A DNA stretch of 64,000 nucleotides from Oscillatoria sp. CS-180 (lineage in GTDB: Bacteria; Cyanobacteriota; Cyanobacteriia; Phormidesmidales; Phormidesmidaceae): NCBI RefSeq assembly GCF_028330965.1, contig NZ_JAQMUB010000083.1, forward strand, positions 1 to 64,000, in the 5' to 3' direction. This document shows positions 18,901-28,248 of this stretch, piece after piece (position 1 is the first letter of the stretch; each line of letters starts with the position of its first letter). A program made the position numbers and the translations under genes. The notes beneath the pieces were generated by a model. It was not told where the DNA came from, searched no databases, and saw only the letters and a program-made list of their open reading frames with translations.

Positions 18901-20913
18901 ATGAAGCAAGCTTTGAAATGGCTTCGTTGCACCTTGGGAAAGCGGTTGCGATCGCTTCCCATTCGGTCTCGACACTGTACGACATCGCCTTGGATAGCCG
19001 GTTTGGCGGCGGCGGCGACGGGTGCTGGACTTTTGCTATTGGGTGCGTGGGAGCCATCAGAGCGCATCGCTTATACAGGACTGTTTCTGCTGCGTGACGC
19101 TCTGCAACCGATTGAATGGGATGAGCGCATCGTTGTTATTGCTATCGATGAGCCCAGCTTAGATGCCTATGGTGCTTTTCCTTGGACACGGGAGCGCTAT
19201 GCTGCCCTCTTAGACACGCTGATGCCGGTTCAACCGGCTGCGATCGGCTTTGATATCCTCATGTCAGAATCGACGCCCACCGATGCTGCTTTGGCTGAGG
19301 CCATCTACTATAGCGGCAACGTCGTTCTATCAGCAGGGACTGATCCATTGGGTAATTCCATTCAAGTGGCGCCCACTGTAGTCGATCAGACGGATGGCTT
19401 TGTTCGGGTAGGGCATGTCAACCACACACCGGATACCGATGGCATCAGTCGTCAGGCTTTTCTGTACGAAGTGTATGGTGCAGATGTTGCTCCTAGCCTT
19501 GCGATTTCGCTATTGGATACCTATGAACTGAGTTTATCGGGTCTGCTGACCCCTGAACCGATTGAGATGCCGGATCTCAATGCCCAGTTCATGCAGCAGC
19601 CCCAGAGATATAGCCAAAACAACCCGCTGTGGCTGAACTGGCCAGGACATACACGATTAGACCACACCGCATCTGTCCCGCAGGGAGTAACCACACTCTC
19701 GTTTTCAGACGTGATAGCTGAGGATGCAGATCCTCAATTGTTGGCCCAGCTGCAAAACAAAATTGTCCTGGTGGGATACACAGCCGTAGGGATCGTTGGA
19801 AATTCCGAAGATGCCCTCAGAACGCCTTTCGAGCAGCAGATTCCCACCGCTGGTGTCTATTTGCATGCAGCGATTTTAGACAATCTTTTAAACGATCGCT
19901 TCTTAATGCGGCTTTCCCCTAAAGCGACTCTACTGCTGGTCATTACGATTGGATTTGTCAGCAGTCTCCTGTTCAGTCCCCGTAGCGCTAACCAGCGTCT
20001 GATGATGATTGTAGGTATCATCTTGCTATGGTGCGCGATCGCCTACGGCAGTTTTTTGAGTGGCCTGTGGATACCCATTGCTGCCCCCATCGGCACAAGT
20101 CTGCTGGGACTCATCGGCATCCAATTTATAGAGCAGCGGGAACGCAAAACCCTGATGGATTTGTTTGCTATCAACCTATCTCCTGAGATGGCCGATTTCA
20201 TTTGGGAGCACAAAGGAGAACTGTTGTCCGAAGGGCAAATTCAACCTCAATCCCTGAACGCAACCCTACTGTTTTCTGATATTCGAGGCTTTACCAGCAT
20301 CAGTGAAAAGCTACCGTCTGACGTCTTACTGCCCTGGTTGAATCGCTATTTCGAAGCCATGACCGACTGCATCATGGCCCACGGCGGCGTGGTTGATAAA
20401 TACATCGGAGACGCCATAATGGCCGCATTCGGAGCGCCCATTGCCCAACCCACCCCGGAGGGCATCCGGCATCAGGCGATCGCCGCCGTCAACGCTAGCC
20501 TTGCGATGGTGGGACGACTGGAAGAGTTGAATAGTGAATTTGCTGCCGAGGGCCTACCTACAGTGCAATTTGGAGTGGGGTTGCATACCGGCGCGATTAT
20601 GGCTGGCACCGTTGGCAGCCGTCATCGCGCGAGCTATTCTCTTTTCGGAGATACCGTCAACGTCGCGGCACGGCTGCAAAATTTGACCAAAACCTTACAG
20701 TCAGAAACGCCGTATCCAATTCTGCTGAGCGGTGCTACTGCCCACCATGTTGAAGAACACTTCCGTTTGACTCAGCAAGGGCAGCTCCAGCTGCAGGGAC
20801 GATCGCAGACAACCAAGCTCTACACGATCGCCCGCGACGACAACGAGGCCAAGCGCCTTGAACAACCGATGGCTGACCGACTTTACAGCTATGGTAATGC
20901 AGCTACGGACTGA
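18901..20913 (+). CDS. CHASE2-domain class III adenylate cyclase
   Basis: A 670-residue membrane-bound cyclase. After an N-terminal membrane segment (about residues 30-50) comes a periplasmic CHASE2 sensor (about 55-340, with IVVIAIDEPSLDAYGAFPWTR split as typical strands). Then come three membrane helices (about 340-420) and a class III cyclase domain. The metal-binding aspartates are in FSDIRGFTS (about 460) and KYIGDAIMAAFG (about 500). The lysine in VDKYIGD, with SLFGDTVNVAARL, fits ATP as substrate rather than GTP. I prefer the ATG at 18901 (MKQALKWLRC); a GTG 96 bp upstream is possible. It probably converts an envelope signal, perhaps via the adjacent FecR protein, into cAMP. Its 3' end overlaps the convergent next gene by 11 bp. 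Confidence 0.92.
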   Translation: MKQALKWLRCTLGKRLRSLPIRSRHCTTSPWIAGLAAAATGAGLLLLGAWEPSERIAYTGLFLLRDALQPIEWDERIVVIAIDEPSLDAYGAFPWTRERYAALLDTLMPVQPAAIGFDILMSESTPTDAALAEAIYYSGNVVLSAGTDPLGNSIQVAPTVVDQTDGFVRVGHVNHTPDTDGISRQAFLYEVYGADVAPSLAISLLDTYELSLSGLLTPEPIEMPDLNAQFMQQPQRYSQNNPLWLNWPGHTRLDHTASVPQGVTTLSFSDVIAEDADPQLLAQLQNKIVLVGYTAVGIVGNSEDALRTPFEQQIPTAGVYLHAAILDNLLNDRFLMRLSPKATLLLVITIGFVSSLLFSPRSANQRLMMIVGIILLWCAIAYGSFLSGLWIPIAAPIGTSLLGLIGIQFIEQRERKTLMDLFAINLSPEMADFIWEHKGELLSEGQIQPQSLNATLLFSDIRGFTSISEKLPSDVLLPWLNRYFEAMTDCIMAHGGVVDKYIGDAIMAAFGAPIAQPTPEGIRHQAIAAVNASLAMVGRLEELNSEFAAEGLPTVQFGVGLHTGAIMAGTVGSRHRASYSLFGDTVNVAARLQNLTKTLQSETPYPILLSGATAHHVEEHFRLTQQGQLQLQGRSQTTKLYTIARDDNEAKRLEQPMADRLYSYGNAATD

Positions 20914-21694
20914 GGCAGAGCTGAATTTCATCGCCAATAGCAAGCCTGAGACGCGCTTGGGCACTGCTGCCATTGACGGCAATTTCAACCCAACCGTGAC
21001 TGCCGATCAGGGCGATCGCGTGTCCAATCTCCACGTCTCCATAGGTTAGGCCGAACGGCATGTCTACCGCTCCAACCATGACCCGACTTCCCCCATGCTG
21101 ATGCTGCGCCATCCGTTCTGGAATCGTCGTAATCAGGTTGCCAAATCCATCGATATGCTGCACATGTCCAACAATGGCATTCTCTGTTTTCCGAGGTTGA
21201 GGCACATCAATTCTCGTCACTGAGATCGGATCGATTGCTTCACCTAAATCAGATAGAGATACACCCATTGCGAGGTGAGCAGCGACGGGGGCAAAGATGT
21301 CTCGTCCATGAAAGGTCCGGCTTGGTTCAGGCACTCGCCAATAGGCAGATTGCGTCAAAGACACCGCCTTTAAGATGCCGACCTGATCGGTGACGCCGCT
21401 GAGAACGCCATTGTCAGGACCGATGAGATAGCCATAGGGCGTCTGTAGGGCGATCGCCCGGCGCGCCGTTCCTACCCCTGGATCAACGACCACGACATGA
21501 ATTGTTTCCTTGGGAAAATAGGCGTAGGCGTTCAGCAGCGTAAACCGGGCTGCCGCAATATGTTGAGAAGGAATAGCGTGGGAAAGATCGACCAGCCTGA
21601 CATCCGAGCAAATGCTGAGGATGACGCCCTTCATCACGCCGACATAGCCATCTTGATAGCCAAAATCAGTCAGCAGCGTGATGAGAGGAGCCAT
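20903..21694 (-). CDS. SAM hydrolase / SAM hydroxide adenosyltransferase (DUF62) family protein
   Basis: A 263-residue member of the S-adenosylmethionine hydroxide adenosyltransferase family, which hydrolyses SAM to adenosine and methionine using water. Hallmarks are ITLLTDFGYQDGYVGVMKGV at the N terminus (catalytic-region Asp), VVVVDPGVGTARRAI, GPDNGVLSG, and TFHGRDIFAPVAAHLA. These sequences relate it to fluorinases and chlorinases, but the family default in bacteria is hydrolase. I take the ATG at 21694 (MAPLITLLTDFGY) over an upstream TTG. It lies 44 bp downstream of uppS on the same strand. Its stop end overlaps the cyclase gene by 11 bp. Confidence 0.92.
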   Translation of the reverse strand: MAPLITLLTDFGYQDGYVGVMKGVILSICSDVRLVDLSHAIPSQHIAAARFTLLNAYAYFPKETIHVVVVDPGVGTARRAIALQTPYGYLIGPDNGVLSGVTDQVGILKAVSLTQSAYWRVPEPSRTFHGRDIFAPVAAHLAMGVSLSDLGEAIDPISVTRIDVPQPRKTENAIVGHVQHIDGFGNLITTIPERMAQHQHGGSRVMVGAVDMPFGLTYGDVEIGHAIALIGSHGWVEIAVNGSSAQARLRLAIGDEIQLCLSP

Positions 21695-21738
21695 TGATTG
21701 CACACCGTCCAATGCTCAAGCGATTTGAGGAACGAGTC

Positions 21739-22485
21739 TTAAGCACTCATTACAGTAGGCAGTTTACCGAATCGACGATCGCGCTGCTGAAAACTCAACA
21801 ACGCTTGATGAAAGGCCGTCCGATCAAAATCCGGCCAGAGGCAGTCGGTGAAGTATAGCTCGGTGTAGGCCAACTGCCAGAGAAGGTAGTTGCTGAGTCG
21901 CTGTTCACCGCTGGTCCGAATGAGCAGGTCAGGATCGCGATCGCCCGCTGTATACAGCTGTTGCTGGAGCAATGCCTCGTTAATGTCTTCAGGAGCCAAT
22001 TGTCCTTGCTGCACTTGCTGAGCGAGCGACTGACAGGATCGGACTAGCTCATGCCGACTACCGTAATTCACCGCTACATTAAACTTGACTGCTTGATTAT
22101 GTTGTGTCGTCTCGCAAGCTTGGTGGATGGCGCCCTGCAGCGTCTCAGGGAGTGGTGACAGATCCCCCAAGAAATTCAGGCAAACCCCTTCCTGATGCAT
22201 TTCCGCAAGTTCCTTGTGCAGCACCCGCTCAAACAGTTTCATCAAAAACGAGACTTCCTTGAGCGGTCGCTGCCAGTTCTCAGTGGAAAAGGCGTAAACC
22301 GTCAGCGCTGGAATGCCCCAATCCTGACAGCACCGTACCAAATCTTTGAGAATCCGAGTTCCCTGACGATGGCCCGCCATGCGCGGTAATCCCCGCTGTT
22401 TCGCCCAGCGTCCATTGCCATCCATGATGAAAGCGACATGTTGAGGTAAGCGATCGCGGTCGAGATCCAAAGGCAGCGTTTTCAT
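21739..22485 (-). CDS. uppS: Isoprenyl transferase (undecaprenyl diphosphate synthase)
   Basis: A cis-prenyltransferase that elongates farnesyl diphosphate with isopentenyl diphosphate to the C55 carrier for peptidoglycan and polysaccharides. The 248-residue protein has the catalytic Asp22 in [17 protein letters not shown], the GHRQG motif, [13 protein letters not shown], and [19 protein letters not shown] with [11 protein letters not shown] near the C terminus. All are diagnostic. The start at 22485 ([15 protein letters not shown]) gives the usual length. The longer frame adds 15 poorly conserved residues. It is encoded upstream of the SAM hydrolase gene and downstream of the ferritin-like gene in the same direction. 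Confidence 0.96.
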   Translation of the reverse strand: MKTLPLDLDRDRLPQHVAFIMDGNGRWAKQRGLPRMAGHRQGTRILKDLVRCCQDWGIPALTVYAFSTENWQRPLKEVSFLMKLFERVLHKELAEMHQEGVCLNFLGDLSPLPETLQGAIHQACETTQHNQAVKFNVAVNYGSRHELVRSCQSLAQQVQQGQLAPEDINEALLQQQLYTAGDRDPDLLIRTSGEQRLSNYLLWQLAYTELYFTDCLWPDFDRTAFHQALLSFQQRDRRFGKLPTVMSA

Positions 22486-22572
22486 AATTAATTCCTGTAG
22501 AAAAAACAATAGTTGAGAATCAGAATTCAAGTATCAGAAGGCAACCGTCCAAATTCCGTCACCGTTCTGCTT

Positions 22573-23553
22573 TCATGCGCCATCCTGATGTATTCCCGTT
22601 TGGTGAGGACCAAACAGAGAGTCCAAATAAGCGGGCGTCAGCGTTTGGTTCCATCGCCAGAGCGGTTTAATCACTTGGTCGAAGGTATAGAGCAGCGTCA
22701 TGCGATTGGTTGGCGACCATTGCTGCCACGCGAGTTCAGTCATCATGCGGCGCAGGGTATGCAAGAGGCTGCCTTGGGTTTGGCGATCGCGGAGCTTAGT
22801 CCACAGGGCCCGGCTCATCGTCTTGCCCATTGTCCAAGCAGACGAATCAGGATAGGCCCACATGCCAAAGCCCCAAAACTTGGTCATGTGGTTGATTTCG
22901 TCGATTAATAGCTCCGCTAATACAGTTTGGAGTGCGCCTGTGGAATGCGCCATCATCCAAAGGTATAGGCATGTGGCGCCATACTCTGTGGCCACCCGGT
23001 GCAGCCCATGACGATAGAGATTTTCACGGGGATCCACGGCAGGACGATAGGGGCGTGCTTTATGGGGGATGATCGTCGGTCTTTGACCGCTGAGCAGCGT
23101 GTAGAGCTTGGCCAGCGCAGGGGTATGGCGTTTTTCTTCGCGCTCCCAAAGACCGACTTTAAGCAAGTTACCAGCGTTGTCAACCTCACCGCCGACATAC
23201 TGCGCCATGGCTGGATAGAGCCTCTCTAGGTACTGACGGCTGCTTTGGGTATAGTCCCGGATGGGGGCTTCGGTATTGATGGCCCCCAGCAGAACAGCAC
23301 AAAACGTTGGGGTATCAATGCCCATTAGCTGGTTGGGGTGAACCTCTGACCAAGCGATCGCCCCCCAAGGGCGCACCGTCGGCTGCTGGAACTGGGTCGG
23401 CAGTTCTTCCAAGCGATCGCGCAGGCTAGATTCAGTGACATAGTGCGATCGGAGACACCGAATTCGTTTCAGTATCCGTAACCTATGGGGAGCCAGGGCA
23501 GACTCTTCGTCAAAATAGTAAGGATCATCCTGAGGAACAGGCACATACGTCAT
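22573..23553 (-). CDS. Ferritin-like di-iron protein of unknown substrate
   Basis: A 326-residue protein. Two ExxH motifs, Glu140-His143 (EREEKRHTPAL) and Glu219-His222 (IDEINHMTKFW), with Glu190 in VATEYGATCLYLW, form the carboxylate/His set expected for a di-iron centre in a four-helix bundle. This resembles acyl-ACP desaturases and related oxidases. The spacing is unlike ferritin storage proteins. I do not recognise a specific enzyme name. The gene is 87 bp upstream of uppS in the same direction, so a lipid or isoprenoid substrate is conceivable, but this is only positional. Confidence 0.7.
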   Translation of the reverse strand: MTYVPVPQDDPYYFDEESALAPHRLRILKRIRCLRSHYVTESSLRDRLEELPTQFQQPTVRPWGAIAWSEVHPNQLMGIDTPTFCAVLLGAINTEAPIRDYTQSSRQYLERLYPAMAQYVGGEVDNAGNLLKVGLWEREEKRHTPALAKLYTLLSGQRPTIIPHKARPYRPAVDPRENLYRHGLHRVATEYGATCLYLWMMAHSTGALQTVLAELLIDEINHMTKFWGFGMWAYPDSSAWTMGKTMSRALWTKLRDRQTQGSLLHTLRRMMTELAWQQWSPTNRMTLLYTFDQVIKPLWRWNQTLTPAYLDSLFGPHQTGIHQDGA

Positions 23554-23945
23554 GGTTATCCAGTCTCAAAAACTTGGATTCACCCTACTGCCTGCTAAGG
23601 GGCTATGTCAGTCGGTCAACGTCTGTCGATGCAGAGAAACCACCGTCCAAAAAAGTCGGAAAACGTCTGCGATGTTTTAATTAATACATTAGCGTCAGAA
23701 ATTCTAGCTATGGTCACTGAAGCAGGATGAAGAAAAATTATCAAACCCTATGGACCAATACAGCAGTCGAGTAGCAACGTGAAACATCGTGTTGATAGCG
23801 TTAGCCCTCTAGGCTTGTGCACCCAATAGCGTCCGGGTGCATAGCCCATGGCCCAACGGCTAGCCGTTTTGTCCTAATGAAATGGCGGCCATACCGAACC
23901 CAGTCACCCCTTTCCTACCCTGGACTTCACAATGAGGTTACAGCG
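23554..23945. other. Divergent intergenic region before the STAND gene
   Basis: Contains a MITE-like repeat copy at 23795-23893, directly upstream of the STAND gene start. I see no gene. Translation of the repeat would extend the STAND frame by 43 residues, and that extension was rejected. Confidence 0.5.
23795..23893 (-). repeat. MITE-like dispersed repeat, copy 4
   Basis: The plus strand reads TAGCGTTAGCCCTCTAGGCT, then TGTGCACCCAATAGCG, AACGGCTAGCCGTTTTGTCC and ATGGCGGCCATAC. It matches copy 2 in the same orientation. It ends about 50 bp before the STAND gene start. Confidence 0.6.
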
Positions 23946-26366
23946 ATGAATGCAGATGCGGTTTTAGAACTCGCTGATTCCCTAGTCTTCAATGCCACAG
24001 GAAGACATCTAAGCGATTTACAGCGAAAAATTCTGAAGGACGTTTGGCGACGACAAACCTACAGCCAAATCGCCCGACGGCTGCGCTACACCGAAGGTCA
24101 TATCAAGGATGTGGCTTCTCAAATTTGGCAGGCGTTATCCCAATCCCTGGATGAACGGGTGACTAAAAGCAACAGTTTGTCTGTGCTGGAGCGCTATCTC
24201 CACAAGGCCAAGACCAAACTGACTCAGTTCTCGTTAGACAGCCAGTCCCATGCTGGAGACATCCGGTTGGTTGGGCGCGAGTCAGCGATCAAGGAGTTGA
24301 ATCAGCACATTGCTCAAGGCCAGCGGGCGATCGTGCTCCACGGCGAGGGCGGCATTGGCAAAACGACGCTGGCCCAAGCCTACCTAGAGCGCTGTCCCTG
24401 TGACCGCGTGCTGGAATTGCTGATTGCCAAGGAAACCGCCAACATCACACCCGCAGAACAGGTCGTTGAAGAGTGGCTGCGACAGGACTTTCAGATCGAG
24501 CCAGGACAGGATTTTGGAGTCACCCTCGATCGCCTCAAGCGGCAATTGCGAGACCAACGGGTTGGCATTCTCATTGATAATCTGGAGCCTGCTTTGGATG
24601 CTCAGGGACGGTTTTGGCCGCAGCATTCTCGCTATGGCGACCTGATGCGAGTGCTCTGTGACCCTAAGGGCAAAACCGTTACTCTGCTGACCAGCCGCGA
24701 TCGCCTCTGTGAACCCGGCGTCACCGTGACTCATTATCGCCTGCCGGGTCTCACTCAAGACACTTGGCGGCTTTTTTTTGACCACCACGCGATCGCCCTC
24801 AGTTCTGGCACTCTGAAGGCCATGCACCGGGCCTATGGCGGCAATGCCAAAGCCATGACGATTCTCTGCGGTGCCATTGGCGGCGATTATGCGGGAGATG
24901 GCGATGCCTATTGGCGAGACGTGAACGCCGATCCACTAACGGCCCTGGATCTCAAAAATCTGGTCACCAGCCAGATCAATCATCTGAAAGATCTGGACAT
25001 GGACGCCTATCGTTTATTTTGTCGGTTAGGGGTTTTCCGCTATCAGGACGTGGCTCGCGTTCCCACCGATGGACTGCTGGCGCTGATGTGGGACAGCGAC
25101 CCAACTCGGCATCGTCAAATTATCACGTCCTTGCGGAATCGATCGCTGGTTGAAAGCCACAAAGGAACGTACTGGCTGCACCCCGTCGTTCATGCTGAGG
25201 CCCTGGAACGGCTCCGCCACAGCGCCGATTATTCCAAGGCTCACACCCAAGCCATCCAGTTTTGGACCCATCACATTGCCACCATTGCCTCGATTACAGA
25301 AGCCACCCAGGCGTTCGAGGCATATCACCATGCGTTCGCTATCGCTGACTACGAGGCCGCCGCCGCCGTGCTGCTCAACAGTCGCCACAATCAGTGGGGC
25401 CAGCACCTCACTTTGGGCAGCACACTCTATCGTGTGGGACTCCTGCAACCGGTGATCACGTCAGTGCCCAGGCTGCTCCCACACCTGCCAGAGGACCAGC
25501 GCACCAGCGAACTCCGCAATATCCTGGCCGATGCCTATTGGATTTCCGGCAAGATTCACGCGGCGATTTCCATGCAAAAGCAGGCCCAAGCGATCGCCCG
25601 TCAAGGTCTGGAAGTTGCCCAACAGGCCGCAGCCGACGATCGCGAAATCTACCGCTGGCGCATGGTGGAAGTAGACGCCCTTCTCAGCCTTGGCCTGTAT
25701 CACTTAGACCTGTGGGAATTGACCGAAGCTGCCCAGTTTTTCCAAGCGGCGATCGCCGCTGCCGAAGGTACCCCTCAGCAAAGCTGGGCCGAAAAAGCCT
25801 CCCTGTGTCTCGCGCTGGTGCAGTCCTACCAAACTGCCGACAGGACCACCCCTCGCTCTCCCACGCCGCCCAGTCGGGCAAACCCGACCTCAATCAAGAC
25901 TGCCACCGCACTGGCAGAAACCGCCTACCAAAAAATTGCCGACGTGTCGCAGCCGCAATACACCGGACGCTTCGCCTTCTTCATTCAGCTCCTGGCGCAG
26001 ACCTACACCAATTTGCACAACGCTGAGCGAGCCAACGAGCTATACGAACGGGCGATCGCCTTTGCAGAAGAAAGCCATTACGTTCAAGTCAAAGCCAAAG
26101 CGCTCACTGGCCTGGGTCAACTGTTGCGGTCCCAAGGCGAGTTTTCCGGTGCCGTTCAGCATCTCAACGACGCGATCGTCCTGTTTGAAGACTTGGGTGC
26201 CCAAAGCGATCTGGCTGAAACCCACTACCAGCTGGGGCTAACCCTGCAACACCGCCAAGCAGACACCGCCCAAGCCCACTTCACCAAAGCTGTTCACCTC
26301 TTTGAAGCGATTCAAGCGCCTCGGCAAGTCACTAAAGTGCAGTCTGCGCGGCGAGAGAAAGGATAA
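23946..26366 (+). CDS. VMAP-type HTH / NB-ARC STAND NTPase with TPR repeats
   Basis: An 806-residue signalling NTPase. Residues 1-85 form the vWA-MoxR-associated N-terminal helix-turn-helix type (HLSDLQRKILKDVW, then YSQIARRLRYTEGHIKDV). Residues 108-400 are NB-ARC-like, with LVGRESAI, Walker A GEGGIGKTT (133-141), Walker B VGILIDNLEP, and TLLTSRDRL. From about 490 to the end are TPR-like helical pairs (LYERAIAFAEESHYVQVKAK, GQLLRSQGEFSGAVQHLNDA). No separate toxic effector domain is seen, so the HTH may recruit or signal. STAND proteins often serve in phage defence or regulated cell responses. The CRISPR array 1 kb downstream fits a defence zone, but this is inference. The start at 23946 follows the repeat copy. 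Confidence 0.85.
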   Translation: MNADAVLELADSLVFNATGRHLSDLQRKILKDVWRRQTYSQIARRLRYTEGHIKDVASQIWQALSQSLDERVTKSNSLSVLERYLHKAKTKLTQFSLDSQSHAGDIRLVGRESAIKELNQHIAQGQRAIVLHGEGGIGKTTLAQAYLERCPCDRVLELLIAKETANITPAEQVVEEWLRQDFQIEPGQDFGVTLDRLKRQLRDQRVGILIDNLEPALDAQGRFWPQHSRYGDLMRVLCDPKGKTVTLLTSRDRLCEPGVTVTHYRLPGLTQDTWRLFFDHHAIALSSGTLKAMHRAYGGNAKAMTILCGAIGGDYAGDGDAYWRDVNADPLTALDLKNLVTSQINHLKDLDMDAYRLFCRLGVFRYQDVARVPTDGLLALMWDSDPTRHRQIITSLRNRSLVESHKGTYWLHPVVHAEALERLRHSADYSKAHTQAIQFWTHHIATIASITEATQAFEAYHHAFAIADYEAAAAVLLNSRHNQWGQHLTLGSTLYRVGLLQPVITSVPRLLPHLPEDQRTSELRNILADAYWISGKIHAAISMQKQAQAIARQGLEVAQQAAADDREIYRWRMVEVDALLSLGLYHLDLWELTEAAQFFQAAIAAAEGTPQQSWAEKASLCLALVQSYQTADRTTPRSPTPPSRANPTSIKTATALAETAYQKIADVSQPQYTGRFAFFIQLLAQTYTNLHNAERANELYERAIAFAEESHYVQVKAKALTGLGQLLRSQGEFSGAVQHLNDAIVLFEDLGAQSDLAETHYQLGLTLQHRQADTAQAHFTKAVHLFEAIQAPRQVTKVQSARREKG

Positions 26367-26638
26367 TGCGAGGCGGCAGGCGTTAGTCCCCTTCCATCCC
26401 CCCATACTGTTGCTCCATCCAGTCACTTCTTGTACAGTGTCCCCTACGGGGAATGATTCTAGGCGGGGAAGAGAGGAGTTAGCGGCTCCTCAAATCCCCT
26501 CATCATCCCGAACTTAGCCTAGGTAAGCCGAGATGACTGGGATCAATGGTATCCCCACTATCTTGCCCTTACCACTTCAAAACCAGGGATCTGGATAGTT
26601 CCCCGTTTTCCTTAGTCGAAAACGGAGATAAACCCGTC

Positions 26639-26875
26639 ATGTTTCAATCCAATAGTGGCGAAGAGACCCCCGTCTCTTCAGCTTTCCGCCTGCCGTCTCT
26701 CAATCACGAGACGGTGCGCCACATTCTGCTGGGCGATTATGACGCCTTGACCGAGGTGATGAATCGCTTAGCCGTGTTGGGGTATTGCGACCGAACCGCC
26801 TGGACCGAACCGTTACGCACAGGCCGCAACGGTGAATACATCAGCGTTATGACTCGCAAGCGGACAATCCCTTAG
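26639..26875 (+). CDS. Small conserved cyanobacterial protein of unknown function
   Basis: A 78-residue protein, with the ATG at 26639 (MFQSNSGEETPVSS). The core LNHETVRHILLGDYDALTEV, then MNRLAVLGYCDRTAWTEPL and GEYISVMTRKRTIP, resembles a family of small cyanobacterial proteins that recur next to unrelated genes, often in several copies per genome. There is no signal peptide or membrane segment. It is 272 bp downstream of the STAND gene in the same direction. Recognition is from memory of the core pattern. Confidence 0.65.
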   Translation: MFQSNSGEETPVSSAFRLPSLNHETVRHILLGDYDALTEVMNRLAVLGYCDRTAWTEPLRTGRNGEYISVMTRKRTIP

Positions 26876-27362
26876 CCAATCTGCGTTGACAACGCAGTAG
26901 ATTTAGCTCTTGCCGTTGAGCTGATGCTGATTGCTGTCGCCCCCTGCCCCCAAATCTAGTGCTTCTGAGGTCGAAGTCCCCCAGTCCTGGGGGATTTAGG
27001 GGGCAAAGCGAGTGCTTCTGCCTCACCCTAAATCCCTCTCCCAATCCTGGGAGAGGGACTTTCTCCGGCTCCCCTTCTCCTAACTTTGGGAGAAGGGGTT
27101 GGGGAATGAGGGCAAAATTGCCCAACTGGGATGCACCCGACAAAGCAGGATAGTGTGCTGAATGCAAGATGTCAGGTCTACCCAAGGATAAGCCGAAGAG
27201 CCAGCTTCAATGTTGGGTTCTGGCTCAATGGGTCGCTAGCTGAGCGGAGTTGCAGCCCCATCCTGCTGCCCTCGACTCCGCTCAGGTTCCGGCTGCTGGT
27301 CACTCAACCATCATCACCCAACACAGCCCTCTGCCTTCCTCCCTCTTTCACACCTGCTTTGC
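26876..27362. other. Intergenic region with three consecutive hairpins, before the CRISPR array
   Basis: Three strong inverted repeats stand in a row: TCCCCCAG/CTGGGGGA (26977-26994), CCCTCTCCCA/TGGGAGAGGG (27034-27057) and CCCCTTCTCC/GGGAGAAGGGG (27071-27098). They look like dispersed GC-rich palindromes rather than a gene. The remaining 27100-27362 shows nothing I recognise. Confidence 0.55.
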
Positions 27363-28248
27363 GTTTTCATCCCCTTGCGGGGGAAGTAATTGAAAACAGT
27401 CAATATCGACAGCTCCAGCGACTACACCCGTATGTTTCCGTCCCCTTGCGGGGGAAGTGATTGAAAACCAAACGTTAAATCTAGGAGTCAATCCATGACG
27501 AGGTTTCCGTCCCCTTTCGGGGGAAGTGATTGAAAACCCTGGTGACTACAATGCGGCTTCTGTATATGGTCAGGTTTCCTTCCCCTTGCGGGGGAAGTGA
27601 TTGAAAACCCGAAGGCTCGGTTAAAACCGTTCACCCCTTCCAAAGGTTTCCGTCCCCTTGCGGGGGAAGTGATTGAAAACGGTCAAAGCGTAGCAGTGCA
27701 GAACCACAATGGGGGTTTCCGTCCCCTTGCGGGGGAAGTGATTGAAAACCTGTGGCAAAGAGACCTCTTTCGAGGGATCGACCAGTTTCCGTCCCCTTGC
27801 GGGGGAAGTGATTGAAAACTAGATGGGCTGCAGGAAGATGAGTCTATGGCTTATGTTTCCGTCCCCTTGCGGGGGAAGTGATTGAAAACCATGCTGCCTT
27901 CTTTCTCTGGAGGAATGACATGGGAGTTTCCGTCCCCTTGCGGGGGAAGTGATTGAAAACCCGCGCTACTAAAGCTACTACAAAAACTCGATACCAGTTT
28001 CCGTCCCCTTGCGGGGGAAGTGATTGAAAACCGTAAGGATGTCAGAATACCCGGTCTGTAACAATACAGTTTCCGTCCCCTTGCGGGGGAAGTGATTGAA
28101 AACTGTCGCTTCTACCGTGACCAACGTCAACGTTATCAGGTTTCCGTCCCCTTGCGGGGGAAGTGATTGAAAACTTGTAAAATGGAGGCTATAATTTTGG
28201 ATCAGTAAGTTACGTTTCCGTCCCCTTGCGGGGGAAGTGATTGAAAAC
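27363..28248 (-). CRISPR. CRISPR array, 13 repeats of 35 bp and 12 spacers, no cas genes nearby
   Basis: Repeats start at 27363, 27434, 27503, 27574, 27646, 27715, 27785, 27855, 27926, 27997, 28069, 28140 and 28214. Spacers are 34-39 bp and all different. Plus-strand repeats begin GTTTCCGTCCCC and end AAGTGATTGAAAAC. On the minus strand the repeat ends with hairpin CCCCGCAAGGGG followed by ACGGAAAC, the usual hairpin-plus-8-nt-tag layout of cyanobacterial repeats. That favours leftward transcription. Degenerate repeats (27363 with 3 changes, 27503 and 27574 with 1 each) cluster at the left end, as expected for a trailer. The other ten are identical. No cas gene is in the window, so processing must use proteins encoded elsewhere. 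Subtype is undetermined, though the repeat type resembles those of type III-related cyanobacterial arrays. Confidence 0.97.

Noticed and set aside
25394-26026. 210-codon frame within the STAND gene
   Set aside because: Same-strand alternative frame in a gene with conserved NB-ARC/TPR coding; low-complexity Arg/Pro/Ser composition.
26847-27185. Frames on both strands in the three-hairpin region
   Set aside because: The peptides (PNPGRGTFSGSPSPNFGRRG type) are translations of GC-rich palindromes.
27363-28248. Rightward transcription of the CRISPR array, suggested by the TTGAAAAC repeat end
   Set aside because: Degenerate repeats lie at the left, the dyad-rich flank at the right, and the minus-strand repeat has the standard hairpin-plus-tag ending.
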